Assembly (NCBI GenBank): GCA_964521715.1
Contig: CAZFSS010000001.1
Coordinates: 186,001 to 250,000 of the forward strand
Direction: 5' to 3'
DNA length: 64,000 nt
Source of the DNA: DAOVRD01 sp964521715
GTDB taxonomy: Bacteria; Planctomycetota; Brocadiia; SM23-32
In this document: positions 9,602 to 17,225 of the stretch, in pieces
Numbering within the stretch: position 1 is the stretch's first letter
Layout of the letters: every line of letters begins with the position of its first letter
Notes under the pieces: generated by a model
The model's input: only the letters and a program-made list of their open reading frames with translations
Databases searched by the model: none
What the model was told of the DNA's origin: nothing
Program-made: the position numbers and the translations under genes

Positions 9602-10594
9602 ATGTACGGAGGGATGAGCGTGGCGGCTGCCGCTGTTCTCGCCTTGGTGCTCCTGGCAGTGACGGGCCATCGCTGGGCGGCAGGGACCACGTTGCCCGAA
9701 CTGCCCGAAGGCCGTGGCATCGCTGCGGATTACCCCGGGGATCATGGAATCGAGCAAGACGCGGCCGTTGTGTTCGCGGACGGCTTCGAGACCACTGACA
9801 CCGGCCGGCTCCCGGACGGCTACCACAAGGGGGGCAACACGAAGTGGGATAACACCTGGGGCGGGTGCCTCGTGACGGAGCAGGCCGAGAACGTCCACAG
9901 CGGCAAGAAGGCCGTGCAGATGACGATCGTGCGGCCGGGCTCCGGGGAAGCCGGCGGCCTGGCCCTGGAGAAGTACTTCGAAGGGGGATTCGACACCCTC
10001 TTTCTGCGCTATTATGCCAAGTTCGGGAAGGACACCGAGCTCTACCATGGCGGGGCGCACAATGGCGGGCGCATCGCCGCAGTGGCCGTTGGGGCGCCGC
10101 CGACATCCCCCGGCCTGCGCGCCGACGGCAGCAACCAGTTCATTGTGCGGCTGGACAGCTGGCGCCCCGAAGAGGAGATCCCCTCCCCGGGCCACCTCGT
10201 CCTTTACGTCTACCACATGGATCAGGCGGGGCGCTGGGGGGACCAGTTCTTCCCTTCCGGCAGAGTCATTCCGCCTGGCAGGCGGCTGTTCGGCGAGGAC
10301 TTCGTCCCCCGGCCGGATTTCATCCCGGAGCGGGACCGGTGGTACTGCTACGAACTGATGGTTCAGGCCAACACGCCGGGCAGGCGCGACGGGCGCGTTG
10401 CCTTCTGGGTGGACGGCAGGTTGGTCGGCGATTTCCCCGACCTCCGGCTGCGGAACGTGGCGGCCCTGAAGTCAGACCGAGTGCAACTCGCCCTCTACAC
10501 CCAGAACCGCCGGGTGCAGAAGGACGTTACGATGTGGTACGACGACGTGGTGGTGGCCACCTCGTACATCGGGCTTCAGGTAACGGGCAAGTAG
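9602..10594 (+). CDS. Secreted jelly-roll (polysaccharide-lyase-like) protein, copy 1
   Basis: This ~330-residue protein has an N-terminal hydrophobic signal segment. Its body is a concanavalin-like beta-jelly roll resembling Cip1/polysaccharide-lyase folds. Recognisable pieces are VFADGFET, LFLRYYAKF, YVYHMDQ, WGDQFFPSGR, RWYCYELM and FWVDGRL. It is closely similar along its whole length to the gene at 15277, and the pair flank the GH2-like gene at 10753. GGAGGA lies 6 bases before the ATG at 9602, which is preferred over the ATG at 9596. A carbohydrate-binding or lyase role is plausible from fold and context. Catalytic residues cannot be assigned. Confidence 0.6.
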   Translation: MYGGMSVAAAAVLALVLLAVTGHRWAAGTTLPELPEGRGIAADYPGDHGIEQDAAVVFADGFETTDTGRLPDGYHKGGNTKWDNTWGGCLVTEQAENVHSGKKAVQMTIVRPGSGEAGGLALEKYFEGGFDTLFLRYYAKFGKDTELYHGGAHNGGRIAAVAVGAPPTSPGLRADGSNQFIVRLDSWRPEEEIPSPGHLVLYVYHMDQAGRWGDQFFPSGRVIPPGRRLFGEDFVPRPDFIPERDRWYCYELMVQANTPGRRDGRVAFWVDGRLVGDFPDLRLRNVAALKSDRVQLALYTQNRRVQKDVTMWYDDVVVATSYIGLQVTGK

Positions 10595-10752
10595 GTGTGG
10601 GGTCCGCCGAAGGCCGGTGGGCGCCGCGCACTCGTGCGCGTTGCGTTGAGGACGAGAGGAAGATCGGTGGCAGCCTGGTCTCAGGGCCGAAGCTGCCGAC
10701 GTGGTGCGTTCGATTCGAGGTGCTGGCAAGGTCAGATGAGGGGAGAGGTGCG

Positions 10753-13700
10753 ATGCGTCCGGAGTCGCGGAGGTTCGGAGTTGCGCTATGCGCGGTGGCA
10801 GCGCTTGCGTGCGGCGCTGCAGGGCTGGCGATCGGTCAGGAGGATGCAGCTATGGCGCTCCCGGAAGGCGTGAGGGCCGTGTGGGACCTGGACAAGGCGT
10901 ACCGAGAGGGCACGCCGACCCGCGAGCGCGTCTGCATCAATGGCCTCTGGCGCTGGCAGCCGGCCGCTGAGTTGACGGAGACAGTCCCAGGGGGCGGCTG
11001 GGGTTACTTCAAGGTGCCCGGGTGCTGGCCGGGGATCACCGACTACATGCAGAAGGACTGCCAGACTCTGTACGCCCATCCGAGCTGGGCCGACCGGAGC
11101 CTTGGCAGCGTCGGCACCGCCTGGTATCAGCGCGAGATCACGATCCCGCGGGAATGGGCCGGCCGGCGGATCGCTCTGTACGCGGAGTACGTGAACTCCG
11201 CGGCCGCCGTGTACCTCGATGGCAACAAGGTGGGCGAGATCTGGTTCCCTGCGGGCGAAGTGGACCTCACGTCAGCGTGCCGGCCGGGCGGCACGCACGT
11301 CCTCAGCATGTATTTCGTGGCCCTTCCGCTGAGGGCTGTCACGCTTTCGTTCGGCGATACCAACGAGCCCAGAGAAGTGCGGGGCAGCGTCGCGCGACGC
11401 GGTCTGTGCGGCGACGTGTACCTGGTCGGCGAGCCTGCGGGGCCCCGCATCACGGACGTGAAGGTGGATACGTCCGTGCGAAAGTGGGAGATCACGTTTG
11501 GCGCTGCGCTCGACGGCCTCGCACCTGACGTCCGGTACGCCCTCCTCGCCGAGGTGACGGAAGACGGCCGCAGCGTGGGGCGGTTCACCAGCAAGGCTTT
11601 CAGCGGCAGCGACCTGAGCGACGGGCGCATCGCGTTCACGGAGGGCTGGAAGCCGGACAAGCTTTGGGACACGCACACACCCGAGAACCAGTATGACGTC
11701 AGCCTGTCGCTGCTCGACCCGGACGGTAAGGTCCTCGACGAGGCCCTGCCGCAACGTTTTGGCTTCCGGGAGTTCTGGATCGACGGGCGGGATTTCTACC
11801 TGAACGGCACGCGCATCTTCCTGTCCTCCGTGCCGCTGGACAACGCGCAGCTAGGGGCGGCCCTGGCGAGCTACGGGCCGGCCAGGGAGAGCCTGCTCCG
11901 CCTCCGGAGCTACGGGATCAACTTCGTCTACACGCACAACTACGGTTGCGCGCCGGGAGATCACCTGAGTTTCACGGAGGAGCTCCGGGCGGCCGATGAC
12001 GTCGGGATGCTCGTGGCGCTGTCGCAGCCGCACTTCCGCCGCTATGAGTGGGACGAGCCCGACGCCGAGCAGACCAACGGCTACGCGGACCTTGCGAAGT
12101 TCTACGTCCGCGTGGCAGGAAACCACCCGTCGGTCGTGTTCTACTCCACGAGCCACAACGGGACGGGCTACAGCGAGGACATGAGCCCGGACATGATCGA
12201 CGGAATCCAGGATCCGCGGACCGGGGATGCGCTGACGAACGCCAACAACGCCCTGCGGGCGCAGGCGATCATCAACCGGCTCGATCCGAGCCGCGTCACC
12301 TATCACCACTCCTCCGGCAACCTGGGCCCGATGCACACGAGCAACTTCTACGCGAACTTCGCGCCGATCCAGGAAATGTCCGACTGGTTCGAGCACTGGG
12401 CGACGGCCGGCACAAAGCCGGTCTTCACCTGCGAGTACAGCGTGCCGTTCACGTGGGACTGGGCGATGTACCGCGGGTGGTACAAGGGCAGGCGGGAGTT
12501 TGGGAGCGCAGTGGTGCCGTGGGAGTTCTGCATGGCCGAGTGGAACGCGCAGTTCCTGGGGGATGAGGCTTTCCAGATCAGCGACCTGGAGAAGGCGAAC
12601 CTGCGCTGGGAGGCCGAGCAGTTCAGGGCCGGCAACCTCTGGCATCGGTGGGATTACCCCAACCAGCTAGGCTCTCGGGACTTCGACGAGCACTATCCCG
12701 TCATCGCCATGTACCTGACGGACAACTGGCGTGCCTTCCGCACGTGGGGGATGTCGGCGAACTCGCCGTGGGAGGCCGGGCATTACTGGCGGCCTCGCGA
12801 GGGCGTTGATAGGGGCCGCCAGGAGTTGCCTGTTGACTGGGAGCACCTGCAGCGACCGGGCCTGAGTCCCGACTACGTGGCGGAGCGCTACGAGCGGATG
12901 GACTCGGCCTTCGAGCGCACGGACTGGGTCGCCACGCCGGCGGCGCAGGCCCTCTACCGCAACAACATGCCGCTGCTGGCCTACATCGGGGGCAAGGCGG
13001 CGGCGTTCACGAGCAAGGACCACAACTTCCTGCCGGGCGAGGCAGTCGAGAAGCAGCTCATCATCATCAACAACTCCCGGCAAACGGTGACGTGCGACTG
13101 CGAATGGACCTTCGGCCTGCCTCAGCCGGTTGGCGGGAGCAAGAGGGTCACGGTGGCCACGGGGGAGCTGGAGCGCATTCCGCTCCGCTTCGAGCTGCCG
13201 GCCTCGCTCGCCGCCGGCCGCTACGCGCTCGAGGCGACCGCGAAGTTCAGCAGCGGCGAGACTCAGGAGGACTCCTTCGCCGTCGACGTGCTGCCCCAGC
13301 CCGACCCGGTTCATTTGCACGGGCGAATTGCGCTCTTCGACCCCGTGGGCGAGACCGCCGAGCTGCTGAAGGGCATGGACATCCCGTGCGAGCCGGTGGA
13401 TGCGCAGGCCGACCTGTCGGCCTACGATACGCTGGTCATCGGCAAGGGGGCCCTGACTCCGGGGGCCCCGGCGCCCGACATCGCCCGCGTGCGCGACGGT
13501 CTGAAGGTGGTCGTTTTCGAACAGACGGGGGAGGTGCTGGAGAAGCGCTTCGGCTTTCGCATCGCCGAGTACGGCCTGCGCTGGGCCTTCAAGCGGGTGC
13601 CCGACCACCCGCTGCTGCGTGGGCTTGACGACAAGCACCTCTGGAATTGGCGGGGTGAGGCGACGATCCTTCCGCCACGGCTGACGTACGAGCTCGACTA

Positions 13701-15195
13701 CTCTCCGACCGTCGAATGGTGTGGCATCCCGGTCAAGAGGGTCTGGCGCTGCGGCAACCGGGGCAACGTTGCCTCCGCCCTCATCGAGAAGCCGGCCTCG
13801 GGCGACTTCCTGTCCATCCTCGACGGCGGCTACAGCCTCCAGTACACGCCGCTCGTGGAGTACCGCGAGGGCACGGGCATGGTGCTCTTCTGCCAGGTGG
13901 ACGTGACCGGGCGCACGGAGTCGGACCCGGCGGCGGAGACCCTCGCGCGCAATGTCTTCCAGTACGTTTCGGATTGGCAACCCACGCCAAGACGGAGGGC
14001 CGTCTACTGCGGCGATCCCCTTGGGCGGAGCCATCTGGAGGCGACGGGCCTCGCGCTGGCGCCGTATGAGAGAGGCAAGCTGTCCGCTGACGAGGTGCTC
14101 GTCGTGGGGCCGGGCGGCGGCAAGGAGCTCGCAGGCGACGCGACGGCCATTGCCGATTGGCTCAGGGCGGGCGGCCACGTGCTGGCGCTCGGGCTCGACG
14201 GGGACGAGGCGAGCGGCGTCCTGCCGCTTAAGGTCACGACCGAGCGGAAGGAGCACATTGCGTCGTACTTCGACCCGCCTGCGGCCGGCTCGCTGCTGTC
14301 AGGCGTCGGGCCTGCGGACGTGCACAACCGCGCGCCCCGGGAGTTGCCCCTCGTCACGGGAGGCGCCGCGCCCGTCGGGGACGGCGTCCTGGCCGAGGCG
14401 GAGGACCTGAGCGTCGTCTTCTGTCAGCTTGTGCCGCAGGAGGTCAATCCTGCCCTCGGGACCCCGACGGCGTTTGCACCGGGCAAGGACGCGGCGGGCA
14501 GCCCGGGCGCCCTCCTGACACTGGGCCCGGTGACCGGGCGCGGGGCGAGGCTGGGCCAGCGGGTGCAGGCGGCGCAGGCCGGCAAGACCTACACGTTCGC
14601 AGTCCTCGCCAGGGCCCTGGAGCGGGACGTGGCCGGGCACCTGGAGGTCGAGCGTGCCGCGCGCTCCGCGGGCCGGTTCCCCGGCGGCGGGTTCGGCCGC
14701 TCCGCCCCGTCGACGGAGCAGGTCGCTCGAGGCGAGGACGTTCTGCTCAAGGGCGACGAGTGGACGGAACTGCATCTCACGTTCTCCGTCGATGAGCTGG
14801 ACGAGGCGGACCTGCTCGCCTACCTGGGTTGCTCGGAGCCGGGCGCGCGGCTCTGGCTCGGCGCCTTCCGGCTCTACGAAGGGGACTACGTCCCGACTCC
14901 GCAGCCCGCATCGGCGGGCCCGGCCGCGGAGAACCTGTTCGAGAATGGTGACTTCTCGGCGGGACAGGAGCCGTGGCAGTTCGAGTTCACCCAGCAGCGC
15001 AACGTCAAGCGGACGTACCGCCGCGCAAGCTGCCTCGTCACGCGCCTGCTGGCCAACATGGGCGCGGCCGGCGAGACGCGGCTGCTCGAGCACGTCTCCC
15101 GTCCGGTCCAGGAGGGCGAGACGCGCTGGCTGGACGGCCTCTACGTGGACGTGCCGGAGGATTGGGACGACCCTTACTGCTTCTTCCGCTGGTAG
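10753..15195 (+). CDS. Large GH2-like secreted glycoside hydrolase with inserted CBM
   Basis: The product is about 1480 residues with an N-terminal signal peptide. It shows the GH2 order: a sugar-binding jelly roll (ITIPREWAGRRIALYAEYV), an Ig-like sandwich, a TIM barrel from about residue 330 (GFREFWIDGRDFYLNGTR), then further beta domains and an amidotransferase-like domain. The usual acid/base motif GNE is replaced by STSHNGTGYSEDM, while the nucleophile-type motif TCEYS is kept. Compared with the paralogue at 57549, a ~170-residue CBM-like module (KTYTFAVLARALE, LWLGAFRLYEGDY) is inserted near the C-terminus, between VFCQL and PWQFEF. The start at 10753 has GGGAGAGG upstream; an open frame extends far upstream but overlaps another gene. 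Confidence 0.75.
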   Translation: MRPESRRFGVALCAVAALACGAAGLAIGQEDAAMALPEGVRAVWDLDKAYREGTPTRERVCINGLWRWQPAAELTETVPGGGWGYFKVPGCWPGITDYMQKDCQTLYAHPSWADRSLGSVGTAWYQREITIPREWAGRRIALYAEYVNSAAAVYLDGNKVGEIWFPAGEVDLTSACRPGGTHVLSMYFVALPLRAVTLSFGDTNEPREVRGSVARRGLCGDVYLVGEPAGPRITDVKVDTSVRKWEITFGAALDGLAPDVRYALLAEVTEDGRSVGRFTSKAFSGSDLSDGRIAFTEGWKPDKLWDTHTPENQYDVSLSLLDPDGKVLDEALPQRFGFREFWIDGRDFYLNGTRIFLSSVPLDNAQLGAALASYGPARESLLRLRSYGINFVYTHNYGCAPGDHLSFTEELRAADDVGMLVALSQPHFRRYEWDEPDAEQTNGYADLAKFYVRVAGNHPSVVFYSTSHNGTGYSEDMSPDMIDGIQDPRTGDALTNANNALRAQAIINRLDPSRVTYHHSSGNLGPMHTSNFYANFAPIQEMSDWFEHWATAGTKPVFTCEYSVPFTWDWAMYRGWYKGRREFGSAVVPWEFCMAEWNAQFLGDEAFQISDLEKANLRWEAEQFRAGNLWHRWDYPNQLGSRDFDEHYPVIAMYLTDNWRAFRTWGMSANSPWEAGHYWRPREGVDRGRQELPVDWEHLQRPGLSPDYVAERYERMDSAFERTDWVATPAAQALYRNNMPLLAYIGGKAAAFTSKDHNFLPGEAVEKQLIIINNSRQTVTCDCEWTFGLPQPVGGSKRVTVATGELERIPLRFELPASLAAGRYALEATAKFSSGETQEDSFAVDVLPQPDPVHLHGRIALFDPVGETAELLKGMDIPCEPVDAQADLSAYDTLVIGKGALTPGAPAPDIARVRDGLKVVVFEQTGEVLEKRFGFRIAEYGLRWAFKRVPDHPLLRGLDDKHLWNWRGEATILPPRLTYELDYSPTVEWCGIPVKRVWRCGNRGNVASALIEKPASGDFLSILDGGYSLQYTPLVEYREGTGMVLFCQVDVTGRTESDPAAETLARNVFQYVSDWQPTPRRRAVYCGDPLGRSHLEATGLALAPYERGKLSADEVLVVGPGGGKELAGDATAIADWLRAGGHVLALGLDGDEASGVLPLKVTTERKEHIASYFDPPAAGSLLSGVGPADVHNRAPRELPLVTGGAAPVGDGVLAEAEDLSVVFCQLVPQEVNPALGTPTAFAPGKDAAGSPGALLTLGPVTGRGARLGQRVQAAQAGKTYTFAVLARALERDVAGHLEVERAARSAGRFPGGGFGRSAPSTEQVARGEDVLLKGDEWTELHLTFSVDELDEADLLAYLGCSEPGARLWLGAFRLYEGDYVPTPQPASAGPAAENLFENGDFSAGQEPWQFEFTQQRNVKRTYRRASCLVTRLLANMGAAGETRLLEHVSRPVQEGETRWLDGLYVDVPEDWDDPYCFFRW

Positions 15196-15276
15196 GACAG
15201 CGGTTGATGCGAGCGCCGATCCGGTAGCCTGGCCGGTTGCCCGGCAGCCGTCTCAACGAGCGGAGGAGGAGTGACT

Positions 15277-16269
15277 GTGCGCTGGAGAATGGGCAAGTCG
15301 GTCGTGCTTGTCGCGGTGCTTCTCCTGCTGTCGGCGGCCAGCCATCGATGGGAGGCGGCGACCACACTGCCCGAATTGCGCGAAGGCGACGGCATCGCCG
15401 CGCAGTATCCCGGTGACCGGGGGATCGAAAGCGACCCGGCGGTCGTCTTCGCAGACGGCTTTGAGACCACTGCGACCGGCCAACTGCCGTCCGGTTACCG
15501 GACGAGAGATGAGAAGAAGTGGGACAACTCCTGGGGCCCGTGCCTCATCACGGAGCAGGCCGAGGACGTTCACGGGGGCAGGAAGGCGTTGGAGCTTACC
15601 GTCGTGTGGGATCCCTCGCAGCCGGGCGGCGGCCTGGCCGTCCAGAAGTTCTTCGAAGCGGGATTCGACACCCTCTTTCTGCGGTATTACGCGAAGTTCG
15701 AGAAGGACGTCGAGCTGTATCACGGCGGAGCCCACAACGGCGCCTGCATCGCGGCGAGGGCGCCGGGCGTGCCCCAATCATGTCCTGGCCTGCGCGCTGA
15801 CGGCAGCAACGAGTTCACGGTGGTGCTGGACACCTGGCGGCCCAGGGAGGAGGTGCCCTCGCCGGGCGATCTGGTTGTCTACGTCTACCACATGGATCAG
15901 GGAGGCCGGTGGGGCGATCAGTTCTTCCCCTCCGGCAGAGTCAATCCCCCTGGAAGGCAGCTCTTCGGAGAGCACTTCGTCCCGCGGCCCGACTTCATCC
16001 CGGAACGGGGCCGCTGGTATTGCTACGAGCTCATGGTCAAGGCGAACACGCCGGGCGAGCGGGACGGGCGGATTGCCTTCTGGGTGGACGGCAGGCTGGC
16101 GGCAGACTTCCCGAACCTGCGGCTCCGAAACGTTGCGAGTCTCAAGTCGAACCGCGTCGACCTCGGCCTTGGCACCGAGAACCGCCGGGTCAGGAAGGAC
16201 GTCACGATGTGGTACGATGACGTGGTGACGGCCACGTCCTACATCGGGCCCCGAGTGCCCGCCGAGTAG
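15277..16269 (+). CDS. Secreted jelly-roll (polysaccharide-lyase-like) protein, copy 2
   Basis: This ~330-residue protein is a paralogue of the gene at 9602, with the same signal-peptide layout and nearly identical motifs (FADGFETT, FDTLFLRYYAKF, YVYHMDQGGRWGDQFF, FWVDGRLAADFPNL). A GTG at 15277 is preferred because GGAGGA ends 6 bases upstream; the GTG at 15271 lies too close to it. It begins about 80 bases after the GH2-like gene and is probably in the same transcript. The function is inferred only as carbohydrate binding or lysis from the jelly-roll fold and context. Confidence 0.6.
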   Translation: MRWRMGKSVVLVAVLLLLSAASHRWEAATTLPELREGDGIAAQYPGDRGIESDPAVVFADGFETTATGQLPSGYRTRDEKKWDNSWGPCLITEQAEDVHGGRKALELTVVWDPSQPGGGLAVQKFFEAGFDTLFLRYYAKFEKDVELYHGGAHNGACIAARAPGVPQSCPGLRADGSNEFTVVLDTWRPREEVPSPGDLVVYVYHMDQGGRWGDQFFPSGRVNPPGRQLFGEHFVPRPDFIPERGRWYCYELMVKANTPGERDGRIAFWVDGRLAADFPNLRLRNVASLKSNRVDLGLGTENRRVRKDVTMWYDDVVTATSYIGPRVPAE

Positions 16270-16303
16270 CCGCTGCGCAGGGGGTCGGCGCGGAGGCGGC
16301 GGA

Positions 16304-17020
16304 CTACGCGCCTCCGCTCGGCAGCCAGGGACGGACGACCGTCTCTTCCGGCGCGCCCTGCGGATGCTCCTCGACGTGCCTGCTGTAGGCCTGCAGGAAG
16401 TTCCCCTGGCTCAGCTCGTCCAGCATCTGGGCTCGGAGCGCCAGCGACAGCGCGTCGGGCTTCACCAGGTAGATCCGGTCGATCACCACCTTATGGGTCA
16501 CGCCGCCGCCATCGCGCGACTCGTCCTCGGCGTGGGACTCGCAAACCGACACGTAGAGGCCGTGGACGCCGTCCGGGCCGCGCGCCGCGCAGAGGCAATA
16601 CTCGGCAAGCCTTCCGTCCGCGACCTCCAGGGCGAAGGCGAACCGGCTCGCGTGCGCCTGGTAGTAGGCATACGCCCCGGCGGGCCAGTCGCGGCAATCC
16701 TCGGCGAAGTGCGACGCACGGAACGAGCATCCGTTGTCTCGGATCATCTCGTCCACCGGTGCCAGGGCCTCGGCTGTCAGGTCACCGGCGTCCGGGCGCC
16801 GACGCCACTGGCGGCGCCGCGCGCTTGCATCTTCGCCTCGAGCCGTCCCGGCGCCTGCTCCCCCCTCGGCAGACGGAGACGGCGCCGAGGAGACCGTCCG
16901 CTCACTGCCCGTCTCCGCGGCACCACGGGCGTCTGCTTGCCCCAGCGGTGCCGCCCCGCACGCCGTCAGCAGCAGAGCCGCAGTAACCGACCCCGCAACG
17001 CAGGCCGCGCAACGGAACAT
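16304..17020 (-). CDS. Hypothetical lipoprotein
   Basis: A 238-residue protein with a clear lipoprotein signal: a hydrophobic stretch ending LLLTAC, giving a lipidated Cys near residue 21. A low-complexity Ala/Gly/Ser linker follows to about residue 75. The folded part (about 80-230) contains several cysteines (DNGCSF, EDCRDW, EYCLCA, VSVCES) and no motif I recognise. It faces the jelly-roll gene end to end. The sequence supports surface or periplasmic localisation but no function. Confidence 0.55.
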   Translation of the reverse strand: MFRCAACVAGSVTAALLLTACGAAPLGQADARGAAETGSERTVSSAPSPSAEGGAGAGTARGEDASARRRQWRRRPDAGDLTAEALAPVDEMIRDNGCSFRASHFAEDCRDWPAGAYAYYQAHASRFAFALEVADGRLAEYCLCAARGPDGVHGLYVSVCESHAEDESRDGGGVTHKVVIDRIYLVKPDALSLALRAQMLDELSQGNFLQAYSRHVEEHPQGAPEETVVRPWLPSGGA

Positions 17021-17104
17021 GGCATCCCTCCGTGCTGCGCCAGGTGGACCGCCTGCCTGGCATTATTGAGGCCGGTAATGACAATGTCGCCGCCAACGAG
17101 GAGT

Positions 17105-17205
17105 TGTCATTCTGAGGCCGCCGCAGGGCGGCCGAAGAATCTTGTTCTCCCCTGTGCAGCAAGGCGAGATTCTTCGTCGCGGCTTCGCCGCTCCTCAGAA
17201 TGACA
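17105..17205. repeat. MITE-like inverted-repeat element
   Basis: A 101-base element lies between two minus-strand genes. Its ends are perfect 13-base inverted repeats (TGTCATTCTGAGG at 17105-17117 and CCTCAGAATGACA at 17193-17205). A second inner pair is CGAAGAATC (17133-17141) and GATTCTTCG (17168-17176). The whole can fold into a long imperfect hairpin. No coding capacity. It resembles small palindromic repeats that disperse through genomes, but only one copy is visible here. Confidence 0.7.
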
Positions 17206-17225
17206 GCGCGCACGGGGTCGGTACA

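Noticed and set aside
9865..10752. Upstream extension of the GH2-like gene as one 1776-codon frame
   Set aside because: The extension overlaps the jelly-roll gene in another frame and has no family similarity. A signal peptide and ribosome-binding site support the start at 10753.
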